From the NCBI GenBank assembly GCA_029975915.1, contig JARKOC010000058.1, forward strand, positions 124,001 to 188,000: 64,000 nucleotides of DNA. Direction: 5' to 3'. The position numbers were made by a program, and so were the translations under genes. Below are positions 1 to 8,453 of the stretch, piece after piece. How positions within the stretch are numbered: position 1 is the first letter of the stretch; each line of letters starts with the position of its first letter. A model generated the notes under the pieces. It made no database searches. It saw nothing but the letters and a program-made list of their open reading frames with translations, and was not told the origin of the DNA. Origin of the DNA: Bryobacteraceae bacterium (GTDB lineage: Bacteria; Acidobacteriota; Terriglobia; Bryobacterales; Bryobacteraceae).

Positions 1-642
1 CCAGGTCGGTGTGATCGCCGGTTTCATCATCACCGGCACCCACATCGCGGTGGGGATGCCAGCCTCGGTTCCTTCAAAACCCTGCTGGGCGACGCCGATA
101 ACTGTGAAAGGCGTTCCGTTTAGCCGGATCTGTTCGCCGGCGATGTCCGCCCTGCCGCCAAACCTGTTCCGCCAGAAGTCGTACTGGAGCACCACCACCG
201 GATGGGCGTTTCGATTGAGATCGTCTGAGGGTTGCAGCAGACGGCCCAAACGAGGCCGTATGCCGAAGACCTGAAAGTAATTGCCGGCCACCATGGTCAC
301 GCTGACGACCTCACTCCGATCGCCGGCAACCATTCCGGCCCTCTCCGTTCGAGTCCCGGTGAGCCCGCCCAACACCGTGTTCCGGTCACGGAACTTCAGG
401 TATTGCGGGTGCGCGAAGGTGTGGCGGCCGTCGCCGTTCTGCGAGCCGAATCGCCCGCCCTCCAGACGGAACTGGACCAATTCCTGGGGCCGCTCGACCG
501 GCAGCATGCGCAAGAGGATCTGATCGACGAGCGTGAAGATCGCCGTGTTGGCGCCAATCCCCAAGGCCAGTGAAACGATCGCGGCCGTGGCGAAAACAGG
601 GGCTTTGGCGAGCGAACGCAGAGCGAACCGGAGATCCCTCAT
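1..642 (-). CDS. ADOP-family ABC transporter permease (MacB/FtsX-like), C-terminal part outside window
   Basis: The reverse strand reads from an ATG at 642 to the window edge without a stop, giving 214 residues. It begins MRDLRFALRSLAKAPVFA and continues into a hydrophobic segment with ALGIGANTAIF, the signature start of the acidobacterial duplicated orphan permeases (ADOP). A periplasmic MacB-like domain follows (NYFQVFGIRPRLGR, WRNRFGG, VIGVAQQGFEG). These proteins normally have about 800 residues with a duplicated FtsX module, so only the first quarter is present. The family is thought to act as inner-membrane efflux or mechanotransmission permease; the substrate is unknown. It is divergent from the oxidoreductase at 768. 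Confidence 0.9.
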   Translation of the reverse strand, partial: MRDLRFALRSLAKAPVFATAAIVSLALGIGANTAIFTLVDQILLRMLPVERPQELVQFRLEGGRFGSQNGDGRHTFAHPQYLKFRDRNTVLGGLTGTRTERAGMVAGDRSEVVSVTMVAGNYFQVFGIRPRLGRLLQPSDDLNRNAHPVVVLQYDFWRNRFGGRADIAGEQIRLNGTPFTVIGVAQQGFEGTEAGIPTAMWVPVMMKPAITPTW

Positions 643-767
643 AGCCAGAAATACGGACCACAGGTGCGATAGTTCGCGGAAAGCGCGTGAATTTACACGG
701 CGGAGACAGCCGCTTGCGCCGCCTCGCGTTGATGTAAGCTATCCAAGTCAAGCCAGGAGGCCCATCT

Positions 768-2159
768 ATGAGAGAAATCAAGACATCCGCCGCATCTCGG
801 CGCGAATTCCTCACCCGCACAGCCAGCGTCTCCGCCCTCGCCGGCGTCTCGCTGCCGCACGTCCATGCGGCCAGCACGGACACTCTCCAGGTTGCGCTTG
901 TCGGCTGCGGCGGCCGCGGCACCGGCGCGGCCATGGACGCGCTCCGCGTCACCAACGGTCCGATGAAACTGACCGCCATGGCCGACGTCGTCCGGGCCAA
1001 GCTGAACAACAGCTACGACCGGCTGAAAACCGAGTTCGGCGACAAAGTGGACGTGCCTCAGGAACGCCGCTTCCTCAGCTTCGATGCCTACAAACAGGCC
1101 ATGGACGCGCTCAAGCCGGGCGACGTCGTCATCCTCGGCACGCCGCCGGCGTTTCGCTGGGTCCAGTTCAGCTATGCCATCGAAAAGGGTCTGCACTGCT
1201 TCATGGAGAAGCCGGTCACCGTCGATGGCCCCACGACCAAGCGCATGCTGAAACTGGCCGAGGCGGCCTCGGCGAAGAACTTGAAAGTCGGCGTCGGGCT
1301 GATGGTCCGTCATTGCCGCGCCCGCCAGGAACTGCTCAAGCGGATTCAAGACGGCCAGATCGGCGACATCATCGCCATGCGCGGCTACCGCATGGGCCAG
1401 GGCGGCGGCACCGCCGGTCCGCGCCCGGTGGACGAGAGCGAACTCACCTACCAGATCAAGCGCTTCCACGCCTTCCTCTGGGCCAGCGGCGGCGTCTTTT
1501 CGGATTACTACATCCACCAGATCGACGAGTGCAGTTGGATGAAGGGCGCATGGCCCGTCGAGGCGCACGCCGTCGGCGGACGCCACTACCGCGGCGATTC
1601 GCTCGACCAGAACTTCGACACCTATTCAGTCCAGTACGTCTATCCCGACGGCACGCGGCTCTACTTCGACGGCCGCAACATGAAGGGCGCGCGCGACGAA
1701 TTCGCCAGCTACGCCCACGGATCGAAGGGGTCGGCGGTCATCTCGACGTTGTCGCACGCGCCGGGCATGACACGCATTTACAAGGGCCACAATATCCCGC
1801 GTGTGGATAACCGCAAGCAGCTGCCGCTGCCGCCGGATCCGAACCTCGTGTGGGCCTTCCCGCAACCTGAAAAGAGCCCCTATCAGTGGGAGTGGGACGA
1901 CCTGACCGACGCCATCCGCCAGGACAAGCCTTACAACGAAGCCAAGCGCGGCGCCGAGGCGAGCCTCGTTGCTTCGATGGGCCGCATGGCTGCCCATACA
2001 GGCCGCATCGTGACCTTCGAACAGATCCTGAATTGCCCGCACGAGTTCGCGCCCGACGTGGACAAGTTGGTGATGGACGGACCCCCGCCGCTGCGCATCG
2101 GCGCCGACGGCCGCTACCCGATCCCCGAACCAGGCGTCAAGATCGACCGGGAATACTGA
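768..2159 (+). CDS. Tat-exported Gfo/Idh/MocA family oxidoreductase
   Basis: The product has 463 residues and starts at an ATG preceded by AGGAGG. Residues 10-34 form a twin-arginine signal (SRREFLTRTASVSALAG). The Rossmann nucleotide-binding motif follows near residue 45 (ALVGCGGRGTG), and EKPVTVDG near residue 146 carries the conserved EKP lysine of Gfo/Idh/MocA enzymes. The C-terminal half resembles the alpha/beta substrate domain (GGVFSDYYIHQIDE). It is predicted to be an NAD(P)-dependent sugar or cyclitol oxidoreductase acting after export. The exact substrate cannot be read from the sequence. Exported enzymes of this family are abundant in Solibacter-like genomes. Confidence 0.9.
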   Translation: MREIKTSAASRREFLTRTASVSALAGVSLPHVHAASTDTLQVALVGCGGRGTGAAMDALRVTNGPMKLTAMADVVRAKLNNSYDRLKTEFGDKVDVPQERRFLSFDAYKQAMDALKPGDVVILGTPPAFRWVQFSYAIEKGLHCFMEKPVTVDGPTTKRMLKLAEAASAKNLKVGVGLMVRHCRARQELLKRIQDGQIGDIIAMRGYRMGQGGGTAGPRPVDESELTYQIKRFHAFLWASGGVFSDYYIHQIDECSWMKGAWPVEAHAVGGRHYRGDSLDQNFDTYSVQYVYPDGTRLYFDGRNMKGARDEFASYAHGSKGSAVISTLSHAPGMTRIYKGHNIPRVDNRKQLPLPPDPNLVWAFPQPEKSPYQWEWDDLTDAIRQDKPYNEAKRGAEASLVASMGRMAAHTGRIVTFEQILNCPHEFAPDVDKLVMDGPPPLRIGADGRYPIPEPGVKIDREY

Positions 2160-2184
2160 GCTTGGTGGGGCGGCCTTTAGGTTG

Positions 2185-2205
2185 CGCGGGGCTTTCAGCC
2201 CCGCG
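2185..2205. repeat. 9-bp stem hairpin after the oxidoreductase
   Basis: CGCGGGGCT and AGCCCCGCG pair perfectly around a 3-base loop, 25 bases after the stop codon at 2159. There is no T-run on either strand, so it is either a weak terminator, an mRNA 3'-end protecting hairpin or a REP-like repeat. Confidence 0.4.
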
Positions 2206-2304
2206 TCTCCGGCTGCCTACAAGAATGCCGGTCTCACAGGACTTCATAGAGCTACGCGGGGTGGGTTAAACCTGCCGTTGCGCGCCAATACTATCGGATG
2301 CCGA

Positions 2305-2580
2305 ATGAAGATATTCTTGATCCCTATCGCTGGCCTGATTGGCTTATGGCTTGGCTTCTACTTAGGGATCCTTTTCGGCGCATGGTTGTTTCCCAACAAC
2401 GACTGGATCGTCGCCGAATTTGGCCTCCTCATCGGACCTACGCTCGGCGCCTTTGCTCTTGGATGGTCGATGAGCAAGGCCATTTTCAAAAGGCGGAGGC
2501 CGCTTGCGAGTACCTGCAATTGTGTTGGGCTCAATCGATACCGCCCCGCTCCGCGAGCCTCGCGTGTCGGCGCGAGGTAG
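2305..2580 (+). CDS. Small two-helix membrane protein, unknown function
   Basis: A 91-residue frame starting MKIFLIPIAGLIGLWLGFYL. It contains two clear hydrophobic helices (about residues 2-27 and 37-58) joined by a short NNDW turn, then a basic tail (KRRRP) and a low-quality C-terminus that may be read-through into non-coding sequence. A longer reading from 2182 is possible, but its first 41 residues look non-coding, so the ATG at 2305 is chosen. There is no strong ribosome binding site. I do not recognise the family; it may be a genuine small membrane protein or a remnant. Confidence 0.45.
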   Translation: MKIFLIPIAGLIGLWLGFYLGILFGAWLFPNNDWIVAEFGLLIGPTLGAFALGWSMSKAIFKRRRPLASTCNCVGLNRYRPAPRASRVGAR

Positions 2581-3032
2581 ATCCGAATTGAGACCATCCG
2601 CTCACGAGAAGCAGCCCCCGGCCCCGGTCGCCGTGTCCACGAGCACCGATGCGCCAGGAGGGCGGACGCCCTCGTCCGCAGCCGGCGCGCTCTCTCGTAG
2701 CGCTGGCCCGTGGCCTGCCGCGTCGAGACTCGTCTCGACGCCCCTGCTCGGCCGGCTAGCCGCGAACCGAAACAGCGGGCGCCCACATGCGGCGAGCCTC
2801 GTGCTCGGGCGTGGGAGAGACCACGCGCCACCGCCCGCTCACCAGTCTTCGTGAATACATATAATCACCGCTTCTCGTCTTCTGCGGCTTGCCGTTCTCA
2901 ACGGATGCACGCTCAGTGAACAGACCTCAAAGGGAGTTTTCACGCGGACTCTCTGCGGCGGCGCTCGCAACACCAGCGGGTTGACGAGCCGGTTGCATCA
3001 ACGCCTCCGCCACCTGCCTGGCTCTCAGCCTG
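2581..3032. other. Intergenic stretch with GC-rich palindromes, no gene seen
   Basis: No convincing coding frame is present in these 450 bases. Two compact palindromes stand out: 2658-2673 (GAGGGCG, 2-base centre, CGCCCTC) and 2720-2741 (GCGTCGAGA, loop CTCG, TCTCGACGC). They resemble REP-type extragenic palindromes or decayed repeat sequence. Confidence 0.5.
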
Positions 3033-4022
3033 CTACCAGCCCTTGGCTTTTGTCTTCACGCGGCACAGGTACATATCGGCGGTAATGTACAACGTGGAAC
3101 CGTCATCGCCGAAAGCGACATTGGCCGTGGACTCGCCAATTTCGATCCGGCCGAGCAATTTGCCTTGCGGCGTCATGATATGGACTCCGCCCGGGCCAGT
3201 CGCCCAGAGATTTCCGTCGCGGTCTACCTTCATCCCGTCCGGACCGCCACGGAGCTTCAGCGGAGTCGCATCCACAAACACCCGGCCCGGTCCCACGTTA
3301 CCGTCAGCCAGAACAGGGAAGGCCATCCAGATCGCCTTTGTCCCTTCGGAATTGGCGACGTACAGGGTTTTTTCGTCGGGAGAAAGAGCAATGCCGTTCG
3401 GCCTCGGCAGTTCTCTGGTGAGCAGGGTGACTGAGCCGTCGCGGGCGCTCCAGCGATAGACGCCGCAGAAATCGAGTTCGCGGTTCGGGTCCTTTTCACG
3501 CTGCGGCAGACCGTAGATCGGGTCCGTAAAATAGATGTCGCCGGATGAGTGGACGACCGCATCGTTGGGCGAATTCAGCCGCTTGCCCTGATACCGGTCA
3601 GCGAGGGTCACCTTGCCTCCGCCGGGCTCGAGGCGCGCGATGCGGCGGTCGCCGTGTTCGCAGAGGATGAGACGGCCTTGCCTGTCAAAAGTGAGCCCGT
3701 TTGAACCGGGTTCCTGGCCGTAATCGGCTACGCCCGTATAGCCCGATGGCTTCATGAACACACTGATGCCCTTCTCCGCCGTCCAGGCATAGATGGTGTT
3801 CTTGGGGATGTCCGAGAACAGAAGTTGGGCATTGCGCACGTCCCAGACCGGACCTTCTGACCAATCAAATCCGGAGGCGAGGACCTCGATCTTCGCATCT
3901 GGGGCAAGCAACGCATCCAGGGAGGTATCCATGCGATGGATTGTGCCGATGGTGGGGTACGACCGGGGCGGTTGGGCGGCGGCCAGCGCTGCCATTGCGA
4001 GGACGAGCGTCACGAGTCTCAT
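3033..4022 (-). CDS. SMP-30/gluconolactonase family exported lactonase
   Basis: A 329-residue protein beginning MRLVTLVLAMAALAAAQ, a typical Sec signal peptide. A six-bladed beta-propeller of the SMP-30/LRE type follows. Visible motifs include ASGFDWSEGPVWD (metal-binding Glu blade), GSNGLTFDRQGRL, LNSPNDAVVHSSGDIYFTDPIYG (Asn/Asp metal ligands) and RPNGIALSPDEKTLYVANSE. The family hydrolyses sugar lactones using one divalent metal. A frame extension upstream to 4097 lacks a signal peptide and overlaps the divergent sulfatase, so the ATG at 4022 is preferred. Only 20 bases separate it from the sulfatase start, suggesting shared control of sugar breakdown genes. Confidence 0.9.
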   Translation of the reverse strand: MRLVTLVLAMAALAAAQPPRSYPTIGTIHRMDTSLDALLAPDAKIEVLASGFDWSEGPVWDVRNAQLLFSDIPKNTIYAWTAEKGISVFMKPSGYTGVADYGQEPGSNGLTFDRQGRLILCEHGDRRIARLEPGGGKVTLADRYQGKRLNSPNDAVVHSSGDIYFTDPIYGLPQREKDPNRELDFCGVYRWSARDGSVTLLTRELPRPNGIALSPDEKTLYVANSEGTKAIWMAFPVLADGNVGPGRVFVDATPLKLRGGPDGMKVDRDGNLWATGPGGVHIMTPQGKLLGRIEIGESTANVAFGDDGSTLYITADMYLCRVKTKAKGW

Positions 4023-4042
4023 GCGGTGATATTGTAAGGCCA

Positions 4043-5674
4043 ATGACCAGCCGCCGCGAATTCCTTTCCGCGCCCGCGGTGCTTGCCGCCCGCGCAAAAC
4101 GCCCGCCGAATGTCGTCTTTATCATCACCGACGACCAGGGCTACGGCGATCTGTCGCTGCACGGCAATCCCGTGCTGGGGACGCCGCACTTGGATACGAT
4201 CGGCCGTGAAGGAGTCCGCTTCACGCAGTTCCGCGTCAGCCCGGTGTGCGCGCCGACGCGCGCCAGTCTGATGACCGGCCGCTGGAATTACCGGACCGGC
4301 GTGACCGACACGTATCTGGGCCGGGCGATGATGCGGCCGGACGAAGTGACTTTACCCGAGTGTCTGAAGGCTGCCGGATACCGGACCGGGATCTTCGGCA
4401 AGTGGCATCTTGGCGACAATGCGCCTTTGCGCGCCACTGACCAGGGCTTCGAGGAGGCGCTCACGTTGCGAGGCGGCGGACTGGCCCAGCCGTCGTCGCC
4501 GCCGGGAACCGGCTACTTCGACCCGCCGCTGGAACACAACAACCGGCCGATCACCGGCAAGGGGTACTGCACCGACATCTTCTATGACAAGGCGATGGAG
4601 TTCATCGAACAGAACCGCGCCCGGCCGTTCTTCTGTTACCTCTCCTTGAACGCGCCCCATACGCCATTGCAGATCGGCGACGAATGGGTGGCGCCGTACC
4701 GCGGAAAAGGTTTGGACGAAACCACTGAGAAGATCTACGGCATGGTGTCGAACATCGACGCGAACACGGGCCGGTTGCTCGGCCATCTGAAACGGCTCGG
4801 GATTGAGCGCGACACGATGCTGATCTTCATGACCGACAACGGTCCGCAGCAGCGCCGCTACAACGCCGGGATGCGGGGTCTGAAAGGAACCCCATACGAA
4901 GGCGGGATCCGGGTACCCTGCTTTATCCGCCATCCCGGCACGGCCAGGCCGAGTGACTTCAGCGGCCCTACCGCGCATGTCGATTTGATGCCGACGATCC
5001 TGGAAGCCTGCGGGGTTGCGTTGCCAAAGGACCGCAAGATCGACGGTTTCTCCCGCCTGGCCTGGGTGAAGGGATCTCCGGTGAAGGCCGTCGCGCCAAC
5101 CCACTTTTTCCAGTGGCACAGAGGGGATGAACCGGAGGCCTGGAAGAACTGCGCTGTCGTTCAGGGCGACTGGAAGTTGGTGAATGGGACCGAACTGTAC
5201 AATCTACGGCAGGATCCCGGCGAGGCCCGGGATCTGCGGCCAAACGAACCCTCAGTTGCTGCAAGCCTAAGAAAAGAATACGAAAAATGGTTTGAGGGCG
5301 TCGGGCGGGCCGGGTATGCTCCGCCCAGGATCTGGATCGGATCTGATATTGAGAATCCTGTACTGTTAACGCGACAGGACTGGCGTGGTCCAAAAGCGAC
5401 CTGGGATGCGGACGGATTGGGACATTATGAGGTGGAGGTGAGGCGGGCGGGGCGGTATCGAATCACGCTCAGTTTTCCGCCGTTGATGGAAAATGCAACA
5501 GCGATTTTTGAGGGCGCCTCCACCCAGATGAGGACATTGGCCGGCGCAGGAGTAGCCGAGTGTAGCTGGGATACCGGCGTACTCCAGGTAGGACCGTCGA
5601 GGTTTGAGGGACGGCTGGAGGCCGGAGGGCGGGCTTGGGGCAGCCACTACATCAAAGTCCAGCGGCTGGAATAG
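4043..5674 (+). CDS. Family S1 sulfatase (formylglycine-dependent arylsulfatase)
   Basis: A 543-residue protein with a twin-arginine-like N-terminus (TSRREFLSAPAVLAARAKR). Metal ligands lie in IITDDQGYGD (D30, D31), and the active-site signature C69-A-P-T-R followed by ASLMTGR is the cysteine-type formylglycine motif. GIFGKWHLG and FMTDNGPQQRR are further conserved sulfatase motifs. It hydrolyses sulfate esters, probably of a polysaccharide or glycan, in the periplasm, and needs a formylglycine-generating enzyme that is not in this window. The C-terminal 130 residues (after about 410) look like an extra beta-sandwich. The ATG at 4043 is chosen because the frame upstream is shadow sequence. 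Confidence 0.93.
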   Translation: MTSRREFLSAPAVLAARAKRPPNVVFIITDDQGYGDLSLHGNPVLGTPHLDTIGREGVRFTQFRVSPVCAPTRASLMTGRWNYRTGVTDTYLGRAMMRPDEVTLPECLKAAGYRTGIFGKWHLGDNAPLRATDQGFEEALTLRGGGLAQPSSPPGTGYFDPPLEHNNRPITGKGYCTDIFYDKAMEFIEQNRARPFFCYLSLNAPHTPLQIGDEWVAPYRGKGLDETTEKIYGMVSNIDANTGRLLGHLKRLGIERDTMLIFMTDNGPQQRRYNAGMRGLKGTPYEGGIRVPCFIRHPGTARPSDFSGPTAHVDLMPTILEACGVALPKDRKIDGFSRLAWVKGSPVKAVAPTHFFQWHRGDEPEAWKNCAVVQGDWKLVNGTELYNLRQDPGEARDLRPNEPSVAASLRKEYEKWFEGVGRAGYAPPRIWIGSDIENPVLLTRQDWRGPKATWDADGLGHYEVEVRRAGRYRITLSFPPLMENATAIFEGASTQMRTLAGAGVAECSWDTGVLQVGPSRFEGRLEAGGRAWGSHYIKVQRLE

Positions 5675-5694
5675 ATCGCATGGAGCGAATTTGT

Positions 5695-5723
5695 TTGGCG
5701 GGCCATGCGAAATCTGGTATTCT
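5695..5723 (+). promoter_or_regulatory. Candidate sigma-70 promoter of the RRM gene with long 5' leader
   Basis: TTGGCG and TATTCT are separated by exactly 17 bases. Transcription would start near 5730 and leave a leader of about 190 bases before the TTG start at 5921. The leader holds complementary CCTCCGG (5846-5852) and CCGGAGG (5881-5887), so it may be structured. Confidence 0.5.
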
Positions 5724-5920
5724 GCCCTTGTATTTGGCTGGTGATAGCTTGTTGAGACAGAGTTCGACCCCCGCTGGTGATTCCTACCTTCCCCGTTGAT
5801 CTCTCGCCCTCAGTCAGCCGTCCATTCAGATACAGGTAAGACGCACCTCCGGGCGAATCCCGGCAGGAGCAGTAGTCCGGCCGGAGGCACGTCCCGAGGT
5901 TGGGTCCGAGGAGAGTTAGT

Positions 5921-6244
5921 TTGAAGAATATCTTTGTTGGCAACCTGAGCTTCAGCACGACGGAAGATTCCGTTCGTCAGTATTTTGAACCCTTTGGCAC
6001 GGTTGACCGTGTCAGTATCATCACCGATCGAGACACGGGGCGCAGCCGCGGCTTCGCCTTTGTCGAGATGCCCAACGATGAAGAGGCCGAGCGCGCCATC
6101 CAAGCCCTGAACGGCCAGGAACTTGGCGGCCGCAGGCTGAACATCAACGAGGCGCGGCCTCGCGAAGAGCGTGGCGGCGGCGGTTATGGTGGCGGCGGCG
6201 GCCGTCAGGGCGGCGGCTACGGCCGGCGCGAGAACCGCTGGTAG
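5921..6244 (+). CDS. RRM-domain RNA-binding protein with Gly/Arg-rich tail
   Basis: A 107-residue protein starting at TTG (5921), placed 6 bases after a GAGGAGAG ribosome binding site. A second TTG at 5900 lacks such a site. One RNA recognition motif covers residues 2-80, with RNP2 (NIFVGNL) and RNP1 (RGFAFVEM) both intact. The tail after residue 84 is rich in Gly and Arg (RGG-like), as in cyanobacterial Rbp and bacterial glycine-rich RNA-binding proteins, which act as RNA chaperones, often under cold shock. The long predicted leader fits post-transcriptional control. A strong terminator ends the unit. Confidence 0.93.
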   Translation: MKNIFVGNLSFSTTEDSVRQYFEPFGTVDRVSIITDRDTGRSRGFAFVEMPNDEEAERAIQALNGQELGGRRLNINEARPREERGGGGYGGGGGRQGGGYGRRENRW

Positions 6245-6279
6245 GAATCCTCCGGCTACACCAAAACCAAAACGAGATC

Positions 6280-6314
6280 AAGGGACCCCGGCGCAAGCTG
6301 GGGTCCCTTTTCTT
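6280..6314 (+). terminator. Rho-independent terminator of the RRM gene
   Basis: AAGGGACCCC (6280-6289) pairs perfectly with GGGGTCCCTT (6300-6309) over 10 bp, followed by a T-rich run to 6314. It lies 36 bases after the RRM stop and ends one base before the intron boundary. Confidence 0.92.
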
Positions 6315-6740
6315 CGTGTGCCGAGCATGTTCGACAGCTTGAGGGTGGAAGTCCCTTTGACAACCTGATGGAGGTGAAGTCATAGCGAAGCGCAAGGGCG
6401 TCGCCGCGAGGCGGGGTCTGAAAGAAGCGCGGAGCAAAGGCGCGAGCCGATGGACAAGAACCGGATCAGAGGCATACGGCGCTGGGCGAGCGGGCAAAGG
6501 ACCGCGAAGCCCATATCCATCCAGGGCGCTGGTTGTAAATCCGGCGGTTGTGCGCTGAAGGCGGTCGAGCTTACCTCGGGAGATCTGCCGTTTGTCCTGG
6601 AATCAGGACTGGGGGCGAAGCGATTCGTCCTGACCGGGCGGCAGAAGTCAGCAGAGGGCGTAGTAGGCACGTCAGTGTTGAAGGCCCGAACGGTCCGGCA
6701 AAAGCCGGTGAATGGGAGCGGCAAGTAAGCGGCGCGACTC

Positions 6741-8120
6741 ATGAGCGACAAGCGGCAGAAGAACCAGTTGGAACTGGCCTTTATGGCGGAGGATACGGGT
6801 GAAGCCCCAAGAGCCGTCAACGAAGGGACCGAATCGCTCGCGGCGAAGCGCGGGACAGAAAGCCCGGCCATAGGCGAACAGTTGATGGAGGCAGTCTGCG
6901 AGCGGGCAAACTGCAAGCAGGCGTTGAAGCGAATCAAGGCCAATAGAGGGAGTCCGGGCGTGGACGGGATGACCGTCAACGATCTGACGGACTTCCTGAA
7001 GCAGCATTGGCCAGCAATCCGGGAACAGTTGATGAGCGGGGCCTACAGGCCGCAACCGGTGAAACGGGTGGAGATCCCGAAGCCGGACGGAGGGGTGCGC
7101 AAGCTTGGCATCCCGACGGTGCTGGACCGATTCATCCAGCAGGCGGTGATGCAGGTTTTGCAACGCAAATGGGACCGGACGTTTTCCGAACACAGCTATG
7201 GGTTTCGCCCCGGGCGGTCGGCGCATCAGGCGGTGGAGCAAGCGCAGAAGTACATCGCTGAGGGCTGCCGCTGGTGTGTGGATCTCGATTTGGAGAAATT
7301 CTTCGATCGGGTTTCGCACGACAAACTGATGGCGAAGATCGCCGAGAGGGTAGGCGACAAGCGTGTCTTGAAGCTGATCCGGGCGTTTCTCATGGCAGGT
7401 GTCATGGAAAGCGGGCTGGTGTGTGCGACGGACGAGGGGACGCCGCAAGGCGGCCCTCTTTCCCCCTTGCTCAGCAACATCGTGCTGGACGAGTTCGACC
7501 GGGAGTTGGAGCGGCGCGGACTGCGGTTTGCGCGGTATGCAGACGACTGCAATGTGTACGTCCGCAGCCGGCGGGCCGGAGAGCGAGTGATGGAAAGCCT
7601 GAAGCGATTCATCACGACGCGGCTCAAGCTCAAGGTGAACGAGCAGAAGAGTGCGGTGGCGCGGCCATGGGAGCGAACGTTTCTGGGCTTCAGCTTCACG
7701 GCCGGGCAGCAGCCGAAGCGGCGGATTGCGCCGAAGGCGGCGGGCCGGTTCAAGGAGCGGGTGCGGGAACTGACGCGGCGGACGCGAGGTGTGAGCATCG
7801 AACGGATGGCGGAAGACCTGGCCCGGTATCTGCGGGGCTGGATCGGCTATTTCGGGAGATGCGAGACGCCTTCGGTGCTAGAAGGTCTTGAACAGTGGAT
7901 CAGGCGCAGGCTGAGATCTGCGCTCTGGAAGCAGTGGAGGCGAGGTTCGGTGCGGTTTGCTGAATTGCGGAAGCGGGGTGTGGGCAAAGTTCTCGCCGCC
8001 AGAACGGCGGGCAGCGCCCATGGCCCATGGAGGCTGGCCAACAGCCCGGCACTCGCCATTGCGCTGCCCAACGCCTATTTCGACTCGCTCGGGATTCCGA
8101 GACTGACTGTTCGTCGGTAG
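6741..8120 (+). CDS. ltrA: Group IIC intron-encoded reverse transcriptase/maturase
   Basis: A 459-residue protein. The RT fingers-palm has RT0/RT1 (RIKANRGSPGVDGMTV), RT2 (VEIPKPDGGVRKLGIPTVLDR), RT3 (HSYGFRPGRSAHQAV), RT4 (VDLDLEKFFDRV), the catalytic YADD at residues 266-269 (RYADDCNVYV) and RT6/7 (RPWERTFLGFSFT). The thumb/maturase domain follows (LRGWIGYFGRCETPSVLEGLEQWIRRRLR). No HNH endonuclease domain follows, as expected for IIC proteins, which prime from nascent DNA strands. The frame is intact, so the element could be active. The first 50 residues are poorly conserved and the true start could be slightly downstream. Confidence 0.95.
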   Translation: MSDKRQKNQLELAFMAEDTGEAPRAVNEGTESLAAKRGTESPAIGEQLMEAVCERANCKQALKRIKANRGSPGVDGMTVNDLTDFLKQHWPAIREQLMSGAYRPQPVKRVEIPKPDGGVRKLGIPTVLDRFIQQAVMQVLQRKWDRTFSEHSYGFRPGRSAHQAVEQAQKYIAEGCRWCVDLDLEKFFDRVSHDKLMAKIAERVGDKRVLKLIRAFLMAGVMESGLVCATDEGTPQGGPLSPLLSNIVLDEFDRELERRGLRFARYADDCNVYVRSRRAGERVMESLKRFITTRLKLKVNEQKSAVARPWERTFLGFSFTAGQQPKRRIAPKAAGRFKERVRELTRRTRGVSIERMAEDLARYLRGWIGYFGRCETPSVLEGLEQWIRRRLRSALWKQWRRGSVRFAELRKRGVGKVLAARTAGSAHGPWRLANSPALAIALPNAYFDSLGIPRLTVRR

Positions 8121-8133
8121 CTCAACCCGCCGA

Positions 8134-8200
8134 ACCGCCCGGTACGGACCCGTACGCCGGGTGGTGTGACAGGGAAAGCTCGTGAGAGCCTACCTATGTC
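8134..8200 (+). ncRNA. Group II intron domains V and VI
   Basis: Domain V is 8134-8165. Strands ACCGCCCGG and CCGGGTGGT pair over 9 bp, including a G-U wobble in the catalytic triad. A 2-base CG bulge follows, then TACG/CGTA closed by a GACC loop. Domain VI follows at 8168-8200 with outer GACA/TGTC pairing and an inner GCTC-GTGA-GAGC hairpin. The candidate branch-point A is 8192 or 8196; the latter is seven bases before the assumed end. Confidence 0.8.
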
Positions 8201-8202
8201 GA

Positions 8203-8367
8203 TTAGCCCTTCACAAGCGCATAGTAGATCACATAGATCCAGCCCAGCAGCCCGTGGATGATCGCCCACAGGATACTCTTGTTCGCCGACCATGAAATCG
8301 CAATTGCGAGCGCGCTGCCGAACGTGATCCCGCTACGGGCCGCCTCGTGTCTGATCTGAACCGCCAC
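8203..8367 (-). CDS. Small membrane protein, conserved hypothetical
   Basis: A 54-residue protein starting at GTG (8367), preceded by a strong AAAGGAGGG site. It has one basic amphipathic N-terminus and two hydrophobic segments ending SILWAIIHGLLGWIYVIYYAL, a pattern seen in short bacterial membrane proteins of unknown function. The stop codon TAA occupies 8203-8205 and touches or overlaps the last base of the group II intron. If the intron is removed, the joined flanks still give a stop (TAG or TAA), so the insertion did not lengthen the protein. It is convergent with the RRM gene. Confidence 0.75.
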   Translation of the reverse strand: MAVQIRHEAARSGITFGSALAIAISWSANKSILWAIIHGLLGWIYVIYYALVKG

Positions 8368-8453
8368 GATTCCCTCCTTTGTGTGCGACCGCATGCATCG
8401 CGCTAGAATCTATACAAAGAAGTAAATCATCTGGGAGCAAGGAACAGCCGCAC

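Larger units (their letters stand above)
6316..8203 (+). mobile_element. Group II intron, subgroup IIC (bacterial class C), apparently full length
   Basis: The 5' end GTGTGCC at 6316 follows the GUGYG rule and is followed by a class-typical opening (CGACAGCTTGAGGG, then GAAGTCCC). Domains I-III occupy about 6316-6740, an intact reverse transcriptase sits in domain IV, and domains V and VI lie at 8134-8200. The 3' end is placed at about 8203 (GTCGAT), with an uncertainty of a base or two. The reverse transcriptase closely resembles group IIC enzymes such as that of the Geobacillus GsI-IIC intron. The insertion point directly after a terminator hairpin is the known target choice of IIC introns. 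No second copy is present in the window. Confidence 0.9.

Noticed and set aside
386..1009. A minus-strand frame bridging the permease and oxidoreductase genes
   Set aside because: It overlaps the permease reading frame and the oxidoreductase start; the permease frame from 642 has clear ADOP motifs.
693..1586. A 297-codon minus-strand frame opposite the first oxidoreductase
   Set aside because: Antisense shadow; the plus-strand frame has a Tat signal, Rossmann and EKP motifs.
4352..5119. A 255-codon minus-strand frame opposite the sulfatase
   Set aside because: Antisense shadow without motifs; the sulfatase active site is on the plus strand.
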